Source: Vitellaria paradoxa
Lineage: Eukaryota > Streptophyta > Magnoliopsida > Ericales > Sapotaceae
DNA length: 64,000 nucleotides
Direction of reading: 5' to 3'
Assembly (NCBI GenBank): GCA_019916065.1
Contig: CM034239.1
Location: 42,610,663-42,674,662 of the forward strand
Part shown: piece by piece, positions 34,461 through 47,478 of the stretch
Numbering within the stretch: position 1 is the first letter of the stretch
Layout of the letters: the number at the start of each line of letters is the position of its first letter
The notes under the pieces: model-generated
The model's database searches: none
Seen by the model: only the letters and a program-made list of their open reading frames with translations
What the model was told of the DNA's origin: nothing
Translations under genes and position numbers: made by a program

Positions 34461-35650
34461 AAAAAATTATAATAAATTTTGATCATTCTCATTTTTTGTG
34501 TATTTATATAATTTAAAAATTTTAATTTTACAAATTTTTTTATCAATTTTTATTAACTTTTATCGACTGTTAGAATAAGCCAATTAGTTTCATTTTAAGA
34601 GATTTTGTTAGCAATTTTTTATTTACCTTTTAAATGTTAAAAAGTAACTTTGCAATATATGTTTTTTAATTTTTTCTAACTTTTTTGACCTTTCAAACAG
34701 TCTCCTACTACAGTTAGAGCTTGGCTTGTCACTTTCAACCATATATCACAGGGGATCATGCAACAGGCAATCTGGATGGCAATTAAATACGATGCCTGCT
34801 CCTTGATGCATGCTTGTAGCAAAACCCTCCACGTATATCAAATTCTAAGGATATTCCATCAGACAAAAATATGTAATTTACAGTAAACCAATTGCATCAT
34901 TAATGGCCGGCCGATCGACCCGAAGATGTGGAAAGGATCACGTACGTACATTACCGCTGTGGGAACCAATCAATTAGTTGAGATGTTATTGCTCTTAGTT
35001 GTACTACTTCAAGGGGATAGGGTAGAAATTAATTGTTTATTAATTTGTCGGCATTTATAGTTGGAGTTTAGAGTGAGATAAAGTGAGATAAATTGAGATA
35101 AATTGAAAATTCGTAATGCGTGCAATGAAATAAAAAAATTTATGTAATATAAAATTAACAAAGATTTATAAAATTTTTTGGAGTTTATTTACAAACTAAA
35201 CAGAGCCATAGTAACCTAATAAGTTCCAGAGACACCACATCTGGGGAGGAAGGGATCAATCAGTTTAACATTTAGGTAACGTTTGCAAAAAAAAACTACT
35301 TGTTGAGCTATTCATTACTAATTTTTTGATTTTTTTTAAATGATCAAATTTATTATTCTTACATTTTGGGCCCACTCTACCCAAATTCAAACATGTTGTC
35401 ATCAGCCAATCAGTTCTTACCCTAATCACACAGTTAAGACTAAGGAAAATGATTGCAGGAACAAATAATTTTAATTTAATAAAATAAATTATTTTAATTT
35501 AAGTTTAGTTTTCGCTAAATTTAAATTAATAGAATTAGGATAGAAGGCCGATATCAGGATTTCTATTAAAATTGCAAGTAGCACTTATTGAACTGGTCAG
35601 ATTAATACCACTTACCACGTTTAGCAAATAAATCCAATAAAGACTCAAAT

Positions 35651-35691
<41 letters not shown>

Positions 35692-36893
35692 ATCCCTTAA
35701 AATAAAATAAAAAAAACTCATATATATATGTTAGTACAAAAATGACTCTGAACACGTGGCACACTGCCGAGCGCGATAGGAAAGTACTTGGCAGGGCTGA
35801 ATAATCAAAAAATGACTGAAGTTGGGTCTCACTTTATTTTGAAACCAAAATGGAATGATTCTAACCATGAATACAAAATAATAATAAATGAACTGATTTT
35901 ATTACTCCAAAATTAATTTAATTAGTTCACCTCTTTACAAGTGGCAGACAGATATGATATTTGGGTGTCCAAGAGAGTAAATTGAGTCTACTCAGACACG
36001 CACTTCACCCACGCTCGTTAAATGCGGGATGGAAGGCATTAAATATAAAATTAAAACATTTAAAGAAGGAGAGATTATTGTATACTTTAATATATATACA
36101 GGCAATACATAATGATTACAATCTAATTATTTACCTATTAATTTATACATATTGACTAACTATAAATATGACACTTAGCTCCAAAATTAGGTTACGTTCT
36201 CTATTGTCAGCCTAACAGTTCTCTCTTTGATTTACATTTTCCAAGCCTGCACTGACTTTACCATCGGAGGTTTTTCTGTCAAAGACCCTCTCTCTAGCCA
36301 TAGCTTTCTTTTTCTTTGTGCTCGGTAGATTTTTGGATTCTAGGTTGACGTGAAGTGTCGTTCTAGTAAGGAATTTTTATTGCCAAACAATATTGTTGTG
36401 ATATGTGATTTTATATTCAGACTGAAGAATTAGGAAAAGACGAGAAAGTTTTTGAAATAAAACGTAGTAAAATGCAATAACTGGGCCTAACGGAGTAGAG
36501 TGGAGCGTAGAAAACTCATTTGTAAGAGTACACATATTTTGTGGGGGTGCGGAGGCGTAGCTTCCTGCGATACGATATGGGTATTTTAGTCTAATTGATA
36601 GGGTCAAGTTTTTTTTAAATATATATATATATATATATGTGTGTGTGTTTTTGTACTATGTAATCCTTTAAGAGATTTTGCAATTAATAAAAGAAAAATA
36701 TTCCAACCGTCGTAGACGTAAACAATCTAACCGAAGCACGTTAAATTTTGTGTATTAATTTTTTACATTTTTATTACTTTATTTATTCATATTCTCACTG
36801 CAAATATATATATATATACACACTTGTCGAGAACAAAAGTGATAAAAGAGATCAAACTGTGAATGTACCCACAACACTAGCCTAGCTAGGACA
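34461..36893. other. Spacer upstream of the second WSD1-like gene
   Basis: No gene recognised. It holds a MITE-like segment (about 35057-35210, from TTGGAGTTTAGAGTGAGATA to TTTGGAGTTTATTTACAAAC), an (AT)18 run at 35653-35688, the LTR-like block at 36160-36290 and, at its end, the presumed promoter of the WSD1-like gene. Confidence 0.55.
36160..36290 (+). repeat. Possible LTR remnant related to 17146-17260
   Basis: CTATAAATATGACACTTAGC followed by GACTTTACCATCGGAGG, the same block order as at 17146. It lies 0.6 kb upstream of the WSD1-like start codon, so its TATA-like block could matter for transcription; this is not shown. Confidence 0.35.
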
Positions 36894-37100
36894 GTGGCAG
36901 AGAATCTAGAAATGGAGTATAAGCATGAAGAAGAAATAACAGAGCCTGTGAGTCCAACAGGACAGTATTTCAACAGCTCGGTGTTATCAGTCTCAGTCCT
37001 TGGAGTTCTGGAGTTCGAAGCTCCCATAGATGACTCTCAAACTATGAAGCTGCTCAAGGAAATCTTCCTACCTATCAATCCCCGCTTTTCCTCCATCATG

Positions 37101-37144
<44 letters not shown>

Positions 37145-37693
37145 TTTAGTAATAACATTCTAATAATTTTTGGTTTTAAACAAACTATATTACTATGTCA
37201 TTCTAATTGATTTAAAAAATCTGATAATATCATCCTAATTTTAACCCTGTGTTACCATGAAAATAAAATCATTAATACTTTTTATTCTCATAAAATTTCA
37301 ACTTTTCTCAAATTTGTTATACTTTTTATTAATTTTTAGACTACAATTTATGACATTTTCCGAGACTCCAAATGCCAAGTATTTCCTTGTTACAATAATG
37401 TTCCGATCGAATTCCAGTATCAAAAATTATGTATGTGCGCCTATTAAACATATGTTGACTTAGTAAATATTTTTTTGTACTAAAGTTTATCTCAAGTCAA
37501 TAAAATAATATTTTTAAATTAATATAAAATTTTGACAGACAATTAATTTTTATCCTTTATAATTAGTTTTAAATTAAATATTTTAACATAGTGTCATATT
37601 TAGAACATCACACCTTTTTGTTTTCATTCTTACTCTTCACTTCTTTTCAATTATTTTTTGAGTTAGATGATTTAACAATCTAGGACATTAAAA

Positions 37694-37747
<54 letters not shown>

Positions 37748-40700
37748 CAGGGAATCTTTAAAAATAGTTGGAAAGAAAAAGAAAAACTTAGCCTAATGTG
37801 TTTGGTATCTCAACTTATTTTAAATAAATTGGACTTATTTAAATAATTTTTGTCTTGTATGGATTTTTTAACCAAAAATTATTTTTTTATTTGGTAATTT
37901 TTTCATTTTCAAAAGTTGACTTATTTTACTTGCACGTATATGTTCCATTTTTAGGCCACATCTTTTAGAATTTTTTTTAAGAATATACATAGCATTTCTA
38001 AAAATTATCAAATAAAAAAATTAGTTTTTGGTGAAAAACATATAAGACCAAAAAAGTTATTTGACCCTACAAATTAGAACCACTAGTCAGCTTTCTTTGG
38101 ACTACTTTTTCATTTTATATGATTTTCTTTTCGGATTAAATTTGGATTTGATTTGATTTTTTTAAGTAATTTTTAAGTATGTTATTCATATTCATTAAAA
38201 AAAAATACCTATAATACTCACGACACACATTAAGATTTCTCTTCATATCACAAGTACTTCTCTTAGAGCAAGTGTAGTAGGAGAGTTAAAGAAGCATTTT
38301 AGATATTTTACTAGTCAATACAAGAGAATTTTCCTATACTAACCTCTCTAAACTCGGAAGTATTTTTCCTCTGACTACAGTACCTCGTTTTTTTTACCGA
38401 GAAACTGTTCATAAGCAATCCAATTACTTATTATTTTTCTCTCGCACTTCTCTTCTCCTTCTCTCACGCTTCTTCCCCTTATACAGGCCTCTAATTTTAA
38501 GAAACTAATTTTTTAATAAATTAATTTTTTAATAGACAATTGGTAAAATGCCTAATATTGGTGTGACTTGGAAAAGAAAAGCCACTAGTTAAATCCAAAA
38601 TATACATTGTTTACTAAATAATACAACTAGCCATTGGTGCACTTGCACTTAGGGTGGTATTTCCATGCCAAAAATAAAAAAAACCTATTTTATATTTTTC
38701 TTATTTTATTTATATATTTATATATATTTTTTTCTTATCATACCCATATTTTATATTGATCCTGGATTATTATACTCATATTTTATATCATATCCAAAGC
38801 GAATTCCAAACAATGACCAATGCACAGGAAACGAGCCCACTAACTAATGCATGAGGCCGCGGGGCATGTACATATTTTATACGTAAAAACCTATTTTTTT
38901 TTTTTAAATAGTAACATATATACCACTGCAAGAGCAGGTTGCAGATAGTAAAGGAATCAAAAAATGGAAGAGAGTTGAAGTGAATCTAGAAGACCACGTC
39001 AAAACGCCTAGTTTTCCCCATGGAATGTCACTGGAGTTTTACCAGGAGTACTTCCAAGACTACCTATCGAAGATAGCTTTGGATCAACTTCCACAGGACC
39101 GTCCCTTATGGGAAGTTCATGTAATCAAGTACCCTACAATTAGTGCAGCCGGGAATATGATATTCAAGCTTCACCATGCCCTCGGTGATGGATTTTCTCT
39201 CATGGGAGCTCTCCTTTCTTGCTTACAAAGAGCTGACGATCCCTCTCTTCCTTTGACATTTCCTTCTCGTCAATCCAAATCCCAAAAAATTGGAAAAAAT
39301 GGAACCGTTTTCGGGCGTGTGAAACGAGCTGTCTCTGGGGTTTTTGATGCCGTGTTGGACGTTGGTTCGAGCCTTTTGATGAGTGGTTTTCGCAGAGACG
39401 GCCGGACACCGATCCGATCCGACGAAGATGGAGAGGAGTTTCGTCCGATCACTCTAACCACGTTGGAGTTTTCTCTTGATCACATCAAACAAGTCAAGTC
39501 TAAGCTTGGAGCAGTAAGTTTGGCTCCTTTTGATCGAGTTATATATATATATATATATACACGTACATTCTCCTTTAAACTGGTACGTATGCTCATTTTG
39601 TCTATTTTAAGATTAATTTATATTTAAAATCACGCCTGAACCTAAAACTTTTGACCCCTGAGGCTAATTTTAAAAATAGGGTTCTTACTAAAAAAAAAAA
39701 TTGTCAAAAATTATAAACTAATAAATGAGTTTATAGAAAGTTATTAGATTTAAAGAATTAATTATTTTTTAACCCTTAAAAAATATTAAGGATCCGTTTG
39801 ACAACACTGTCGTTTTCTTGTTGTTGTTTTTCTATTGTCGTTTTCTGTTTTTTATTTTCTGTTGCCGTTTATTTTTTCTAAAATGAAAACTGAAACTGCG
39901 TTTGAAAATACAAGTTTGTTTATAATTATTAATTTTTTATTTTAGAAAACATTTGATTTTATTAGTTTTAAAAAATTAATAAAACTTAATAAAATATATT
40001 TTATATTAATTTAGTTTAATTAATATAATTAATTAAATTAATACAGTAAATTATTTATTAAAATTATTTAATTCAATAAATATAAAATATATTAAATTAT
40101 ATTATTTCTTAAAAATAATTTAATAAAATATATTTCATATTAAATAAATAATTAAATTAGATTAATTATTAAATTAAATTATTTATTTTTAAATTAATTA
40201 AATTCATTTAATTATTTATTAAAATAATTTAATAAAATATATTTTATATAAATTAAATTAATTAAATCATAAATAATTTAATTTAATTATGATATTTATT
40301 TAAAATAATTTAATAATAATTATTAAATTAAATTAAATTAAAATTTAATGTAATTTAATTATTTATTATTAATTATTTTATATAAATTAATTTAATTATT
40401 AAATTAAATTAATTAATTATGATATTTATTTCAGATAATTTAGCAATAATCAATTATTAAATTAAATTAAATTAATTAATTTAGTTTTATTATTTATTTA
40501 AAATAATTTATATTAATTTACATAATTTATTTAATTTATTAAATTTAATTATATTATTTATTAAAATAACTTATTTTAATAAAGTATTTGAATAAAATAA
40601 CTTATTTTTATGTAATGTAACAAAAATAAACAAAGTTTTAAATTGACAAAATATTGGCAACAAAAAAAAATCAGAGTGAAAATACATTTTTTCTATTTAC

Positions 40701-42517
40701 GTTTTATGTTTATGTTTTCATTTTTTCTGGAAACAAAAAACGTAAACAGGTTTATCAAACATGTTTCTGTTGCGAGTTTACAAAATTTTGAAAACATAAA
40801 CAGAAAAACAGAAAACGGCAACGTTACCAAATGGGGCCTAAACAATTATATTTGAATTAAAAAAAAAACTCTTACTTCATCCTCCTAACTATAGAAACAA
40901 GTAAGGGGTCTTTTTGCCCCTTCGGGGGTGGCCGAGTGGAAGTCGGGCTTGCCTTAAGAGCTTGGGCCTCTCGAGGTTCTGGGTTCGACTCCCCCACGGG
41001 GGTGGGTTACCGCTGTAATGGCGGGAGCCTAAAGGCCTCCTCTCGGTCGTGCCGGTCAGCCAGGGCTTGCCTAGGCTGGTTAACTCTCCAGGGGCCGTTG
41101 CCGGCTCGGGTCTTGGAGCGTGCTTCGCCCTGTGCGCACCCCAGTACGGGGTAGCGGCTGCGGACTTCCACGTACCAGAAGTAAGGGGTCTTTTTTAGCA
41201 GTTTTTTTGGGAATCCCTAGTCCAAGCCTCTTGGTTCTCACCCAAGGACGAGCCCTATTTGAAATATATTCTGATTGTATAAATCTCAGCTATAAATAAA
41301 TGTGGGTTTTATTTACTGAGGTTGTATACTCATGACTAAAAGGAATACATTTTAAACTCATCTATTTTGTATAGACTTAGACAAGGATGGATCTAAGATT
41401 TATAATCAATGAAAATTACATTTTTAAGATAAGTAGGATTAAAAGTAAAATACAGGAAAACATAAAAAATATAATTTATAAAAAAAATAACAAAATCAAT
41501 AGAATTTTAATATAATTATTTAAATCTACTCCATTGACCTTAATTTGTGTGGGTCCGCCCATGGACTTAGAAGGAAGCAACCCTATCTGAAATATTTAAA
41601 AAAAAGTTTATACTTTATGTGTATGCAAATTATTGGGCAAATTGTATCTATCTTTTTTTAACATTTGAGTAATTACATTTAGCATCTATAATATTTAAAA
41701 TGTTGTTAAAACTTAACAAAAAAATATTAAAATAACAAATATTGTATTAATTTTTACTATTTAATCCACTCTCTTTCGCATTTTCATTAGTTTTCTTTAC
41801 AAAAATTCTTAAAAAATAAGTGAAAAATAAGTAAAAACACAAAATTTTTAAAAATTTAAAAAAAAACTAATGAAATATGAGAGAATGATGGGTAAAATAA
41901 GATAGATATTTAAAATTGTAGTTAGTTTGATATTTCATATTAAGTTATAGTGATTGATTTTATTAGAAGAGAGTTAATGTTTAACAACATTTCAAAATAA
42001 GGGAGATAAGTATAACTTTTAAATACTGTAAGTTCTTAGTATAATTACCTAAATATTAAGGTGAGATAGATGTAATTTATCCAAAATTATTTTATTTGAG
42101 GTATTCTTATGGTTCTAACATATTATTTTAATCTGTTTCAGACGATAAATGACGTAATTGCGGGGACAATATTCTTGGGAACACGCCTATACATGGAATC
42201 AAGTGAGCGAGGGCAGGGGAGCGCACAGGCAACATCAACGGTGCTGCTCAGCACTAGGGCCATTGGGACGTACCAGACGGTGAGCGAGATGGTGAAACCC
42301 AGCGCCAAGCTGCCCTGGGGCAACTATTTCACCTTCTTGCATGTTTCTATTCCAAAGTTAACCGATGCGGCTGCAGGGTCCTCATCAAACCCACTCAACT
42401 TTGTCGTGAAAGCACGTCGGATCATTAAAAGGAAAAGGAACTCCCCCCTTGTTTTTCTCAATGGCAGGCGCTTGAGATCATGAGAAAATTTAGAGGCCCC
42501 GAGGTATATATTCATAC

Positions 42518-42560
<43 letters not shown>

Positions 42561-44179
42561 GAGATGCATGTTTTTAGTTATTTCATTTTTAGCTCCGTTC
42601 GGGTATATGAGCACAGGCGGATTCAGAAATTTTTTCGATGGAGGTAAAAAATATTTTTCAACTATTATTTATAAATAAGAATGATAAATTGTAAAAAATA
42701 AAAAGATATTATAATATTCAAAATCCTACGCATCAACAACAAATATTTTTTTACACAAAACAATATTAACATAAAAAACTATAATAATCATGTAAAAAAA
42801 TTTTTTTACAGTAAAAATTTCAATGACAAACAATAGTTCAAATATTTTTTTACAGTATAAAATTTTACAGCAATTTTTTTATAATAAAAATTAATATGGA
42901 AAACTACATATCACTAAATTTGTTTTTTATCAAATCTCAGAGACAACAACCATTGCTGCTCGCCCAAGGGGGCATCTGCTCCTACTTATGAGTCGTTTGA
43001 TCGAACGACTCACAATAAAAATAAATTTAAAAATATTTACTTAAAAATTTTAAACTCTTTTACCGTGAGCAAAACTGATATTAATTTTCCCAAATCCATT
43101 TCATTTTGGGCACGTGATTGGAAGATAGGAAACGTAATATGTGCATTTGGAACGTTAAATTTGGTAAAAAAAATCTTTGATTTTTTCCAGACAACGGCTC
43201 GATACATCTACAAGACCGTAAATAAATCAAGCATGGTAATGTCAAATGTGATTGGGCCGGTGGAGAAAGTGGCTTTGGATAACCAACCAGTCCGAGGATT
43301 ATACTTTACAGTGACTGGAACTCCCGAGGTACTTCCACTCGGTTTACTATAATTTTCTACTACTTCCATCTCTTAATAATTTAACCACCGAGTCCTAACA
43401 AAATTTTAAATAACGGTTCGTTGCTTAATAATTTTATACAAAAAGTTCTAAATCTCTTACAGTTCGTTACGTAATGAGCGTTATATTAGATTTTAGTTCT
43501 GTATTTGTTACGTTATATGTATTTACAATTGTTATGCCAATTGTCGTCGTTATTTAAAATTATAGTCACAATAAAATTAATTCATATCATTGATCATTTT
43601 TACCTATTTTAGCATGAGATATTCTTTCACCTTCGCTAAAGAAAAAAAAAACAAACTAAATCAAACCAAACCAAGTCTTTTCCTATTAGGTGAGGTCGGC
43701 TATATAGATTTGTCAACGCTAATTAGATCTGTTTAGGGCTAAGTCTTCCGATAGATCTAGGTAGGTCAACTCATGTTTAATAATTTCCTTCCAAATTCTC
43801 TTGGATCTTCCTCTACCTCTCCTAGTCCTGACAATCTCCATACTTTCACACTTTCTAACAGGTGCATCCACTGGACGTCTTCTAACATGGTCAAACCATC
43901 TTAATCGCTAAAAAAAAAATATTTTCACATAATTTTCAGCTATATATATGTTGCGCACGCGCGCTTAACCTGATGTTGATGGTGTTGCAGAGCATCGCGA
44001 TAACAATGTTAAGTTATGTAGGAAAGCTGAGGGTCGCCATCCGGACGGGTAAAGGTTACATAGATCATGACAAATTCTGTTCGTGCATAGAGGATGCCTT
44101 CGACATGATATCTAAAGCGGCCAACCAGTCTACATCTCCAGCAAATTATTTGCAGACCAGTAATGCTGTTATAAATTAG
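36894..44179 (+). CDS. WSD1-like wax ester synthase/diacylglycerol acyltransferase, one-base frameshift in exon 3
   Basis: Bifunctional O-acyltransferase of the ER, joining acyl-CoA to fatty alcohols (cuticular wax esters) or diacylglycerol. Exons 36894-37100, 38938-39513, 42142-42503, 43191-43328 and 43991-44179 have GT-AG borders and add to about 490 residues, the WSD1 size. The catalytic HHALGDG motif is at residues 148-154. The DUF1298-type C-terminal part includes SNVIGPVEK, GLYFTV and SYVGKLRVA. Exon 3 is 362 bases, one short of a multiple of three: after FLNG the frame runs into TGA at 42481, whereas reading from the CAG at 42465 gives QALEIMRKFRGPE, the family-typical sequence. So one base appears lost near 42463-42465, either a true mutation or an assembly error. 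ATGs at 36894 and 36912 are both possible. A foldback element and a SINE sit in intron 2 and an RTE piece in intron 4. Confidence 0.88.
37103..37140. repeat. (CT)19 microsatellite at the start of WSD1-like intron 1
   Basis: Uninterrupted TC/CT run directly after the donor site (ATG then GTTCTC). Confidence 0.95.
37699..37744. repeat. (AT)23 microsatellite in WSD1-like intron 1
   Basis: Uninterrupted alternating AT. Confidence 0.95.
39790..40838. repeat. Tourist-like foldback element of about 1.05 kb in WSD1-like intron 2
   Basis: Left end GGATCCGTTTGACAACACTG and right end CAACGTTACCAAATGGGGCC are inverted copies; the homology continues inward through CGTTTTCTGTTTTT-like sequence. Flanking TAA on both sides (39787-39789, 40839-40841) fits a PIF/Harbinger target. 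The core (about 39950-40620) is nearly pure A/T made of AATTAAATTAATTTAATTA-like repeats. Non-coding. Confidence 0.72.
40916..41178 (+). mobile_element. tRNA-derived SINE, 263 bases, in WSD1-like intron 2
   Basis: Perfect 17-base target duplications (AAGTAAGGGGTCTTTTT) lie at 40899-40915 and 41179-41195. The GC-rich body contrasts sharply with its AT-rich surroundings. It has an A box (GGTGGCCGAGTGG), a B box (GGGTTCGACTCC) and a long unrelated 3' part (GGCGGGAGCCTAAAGG ... CCCAGTACGGGG). The head is Ser/Leu-tRNA-like. There is no poly-A tail. The open frame of about 70 codons across it is a by-product of GC content. Same strand as the host gene. Confidence 0.88.
43660..43910 (-). mobile_element. 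RTE-type LINE 3' fragment in WSD1-like intron 4
   Basis: On the minus strand it reads LRWFDHVRRRPVDAPVRKCE, then RTRRGRGRSKRIWKE, then HELTYLDLSEDLA, and ends in the untranslated TATAGCCGACCTCACCTA block and GGCTTGGTTTGG-like sequence. This is the characteristic 3' end of plant RTE LINEs. It is 5'-truncated, as is usual for LINE insertions. Confidence 0.8.
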
Positions 44180-45692
44180 TTTGGATAATAATGAAATAAA
44201 AATTGGTAGAATTAATACACTTTAGTTCTATTTTTTTTATTTTTTATTTTTGTTTTATATTTTGAGATACGTAATTTAAAAATGCTGATAACGTATTTGA
44301 TTTGACATTTTTCATCTTTTTATTTAGGATTCTACATGTTTTAGGTCAAAAATGCCTCAAAAAAACTCTTGGCCATTTTACATTTTATGTGTAATTAAAT
44401 ATGTTTTGAGCTGTTTTTTGTTTTTAAAAAGGCAAATAGAAAACAGACCTAAAACTAATATACTAAATGGACCTTTATATTTTATTACAAATCCCACTTC
44501 CAAATTTGTACTTCAAATTATTTTCTATATACATTTGATTCAGTTTTGTTGATATCCGTCTATCCAATTTCATTAGATATTTCTTCATGTGAGGTTCAGT
44601 TAAATTTTTACCAAATTGGACTGAGGGGTATAAATAATAACAATTAAAAATAAGCGAGATTAGTAAAACCACATGACTTTAATTAATTACTTTGTTCTTT
44701 TTTTATGTTGGGGGAGGACTCGTATTAAGTGATTGAAATCCAATTTTGTTTCGGTTAATATCGCCTGAAATTAAGTTACAAGTCACGATGCTATTAATAA
44801 TGAAAATACGTAAGCTAACTATATCAATCAAACATGTAATCAATCGTAAATAAATAATAAAAAATTAAAAATAAAGAGACTCAATAGTTTAACGATAGAA
44901 ACACAAGATTTAATTTTCATATACATTATTAGCGTAATTTTCTTAGAAATTAATATTAAATTAAATTAAATTATTGAACAACGACTCATATATTATAAAA
45001 GTAAAAAAGAATATGATATATATAAAAACCAATTAAAGCCAAGGATAGAGTTGCGTGGGCTTCTCACGATAGTCAAAATTACTATAAATTTCTTATATTT
45101 TCTAATTAAAAAATTTGTTTTAGTTATTTTATTTTTCGTAAAACACTTTCATATAACATTTTTAACTGTGCCTCTAATTAGAGAATTGACTGCCATAACC
45201 GTACACAATCATTATTAAGTGGATATAATACTGTTTTTTAGAACTGTTATTCCCGCTGCGACCGTTAAATACATTAAAAGAAATTAACTTCCCTTATTGG
45301 GAACTAATTCATTTTCAGATGAGATGACACATTCTCGATTAACAAGTGGTATGAAAATAGAGGTTATAGATTCAAGTCAAGGGAACCTCGCATGAGAGAG
45401 AAATTGTTAGATGAATACAATGCCGTATTAAGCACTTTAATAGATGGATACAATACTACATTAACCGTTCTAAAAACAGGTCCTTTGACCAGGTTATAGG
45501 GGCTTGAGGCTAAAATGTAAAAAATGAACGGTTTCGATTTAGATCATTAAATCATTGAACCATTAAATCATTTTGAAAAAAATTAAGTTAAATTATGACT
45601 ATTATATTATTTGAAGAAAATTAAAACTGTTGATTTTTTTACGCTTTCAATCCCTAAAATAGTTTTTGCACTCCACCGCTAAAACCTCGCTA
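44180..45692. other. Spacer 3' of the WSD1-like gene
   Basis: AT-rich, no gene recognised. It presumably contains the polyadenylation region of the WSD1-like gene near 44180-44300. Confidence 0.55.
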
Positions 45693-46310
45693 ACATCAAT
45701 TAGTAATTTCAAATGATCCAAACAAACTAATTATCATTTATTACAAATCCAATAAAATTAAACATTGAAGCATAATTAAGAACAACATTTGATAAGTTTA
45801 GTAACAAAGTTATACTCATCTAACTTGGAAATCCAAATCAAACACTTAGAATGAATAATTTATAAAGAGTACATGCAAGTTCTATATTAATAATTTACAT
45901 ACAAATCCTTCAAAAAAGTGCATGAGAATTCTAATTAGTAACTTACATATAATTAAAATAAACTATACAAACAAACTTGATCTAGAATTCTAAATTAATG
46001 ATTTTAATAGATCCAAACAAATCAACTACTATTCAAAAACAATTCTTAAGAAAATTTAACATTGAAATACTAAGTATATTGAAAATCCATATACATCATC
46101 TACTCTCCTTGATTTGAATCCAAACAAGAGAACTATTCAATCACAAATGAAGAAAAAATCAAACTTGTGTTGAACTTGGAGCAATCTACAAAAGAATTCT
46201 TCAAAACAAAATGAAAAGAAGATTTTCCTAACTATCAAACATGATGAATCTACTCTCGTTGTAACTCTCCATCTAAAACCATATGAATATCTAATATAAT
46301 CCCTAATGAA
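45693..46310. repeat. Dispersed repeat, copy 2 of 2
   Basis: Matches 31550-32160 along its length. Beyond 46310 it continues into 46320-46930, which has no counterpart after copy 1 and may be the rest of the same element. It ends in sequence with a TTAGCACGTCAAAAAATATA block reminiscent of non-autonomous LTR elements. Confidence 0.75.
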
Positions 46311-46419
46311 TTTCTCTCAGAAAATATCTTCTTTATTTATATTACAACCTTATTCACATGTAACTACTAAAATGCCTATAAAAATGATTGGATGTTACAA
46401 AATGTATCTAGGTGGATCG

Positions 46420-46592
46420 GGTGGTCCACACCTAGGTGTGCACCATACCTTTGTCCGGACCTAGGCGCAAACAAAGCTCCATACAAAGGCAAAATTCTTT
46501 AATATTTAGATGAGCAACCTTCCGTGGTCCACATCTAGGTGCTCACCACTCATTGTCCGAACCTAGGTGCAGATAAGATTTCATATTTAGTG
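46420..46592. repeat. Two-unit tandem repeat with GGTCCACA-CTAGGTG blocks
   Basis: GTGGTCCACACCTAGGTGTG...GTCCGGACCTAGGCGCA (from 46420) recurs as GTGGTCCACATCTAGGTGCT...GTCCGAACCTAGGTGCA (from about 46526), about 105 bases apart. A weaker third trace is near 46640-46680. Confidence 0.6.
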
Positions 46593-47478
46593 ATTTTCTT
46601 AAGTTCCAAAGTTGCATTGTGTTCTATGATCCCAACTCGGGTCGATACCAACCCCTGTGCAGACAAGATTCCACACTCATAATTTTTTTTTAATTTTTAG
46701 CTCCATTTCTTCCTCTTTTTTTCCTCTCATATGAGACTCTTCCACTTGTATTTTTATGTTAATTAAGCTTCCAATTGCCTAAATTTAATTCCTAAAAGGT
46801 ATAATCAATACAAAACATAAGTGTACGTATGAAAAATTTGCAATAAAACTAAGCTTAAGTAAATATATTTATGTAAATTAGCACGTCAAAAAATATATAA
46901 AAGTGTAATTATTATGTGCTAATCAGCTTCTAATTATAACTAATGTATTTTCTTGCCACAAGTGAGGGCATCTAATAAAAATTAGGGAACGGTTGCCCTC
47001 CTTTTATATATATATATATATATATAGATATAACGAACATTGCCTTTTAATGTGTTTGGAGCAAGAATTTGGGGAGGGAATCGAATACTGGAATGAAATA
47101 AAATTACTAACATTGACTAATTTTTGTGATCAAATTAAATGAAAATTTATTTTTTTGATAAAATATCTATTCATTTTAATTTTTTTGTTATTTTTTTAAC
47201 CAGATAACAAATAAAAAATTAAATATTTTTTTCTTTCGTTCTTCTACCTCTGTCCTCCAATTTTATTTTCTCCTCACAAATCCTTATTGCAATTACAAAC
47301 AGAGTCTTAAAGTGGTGGTCATGGATTCTATTTAAGCCTAGCAAGCGATACCCTTTTACACATATATACCTCTTAAATTTTTATTGATGACTCTCATTTA
47401 TGGCGAAAAAAAAATGTGATTATAAATATATTTGAATGGTGTCACGCCCCGAAATCCACGACCGAGGACATCACAGCT

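Noticed and set aside
40936..41154. 72-codon open frame
   Set aside because: Lies wholly inside the GC-rich SINE; open by composition only.
41380..41565. Inverted GGATCTAAG...GGGTCCGCCC ends as a transposon
   Set aside because: Resemblance is limited to short blocks and no target duplication or clear termini were found.
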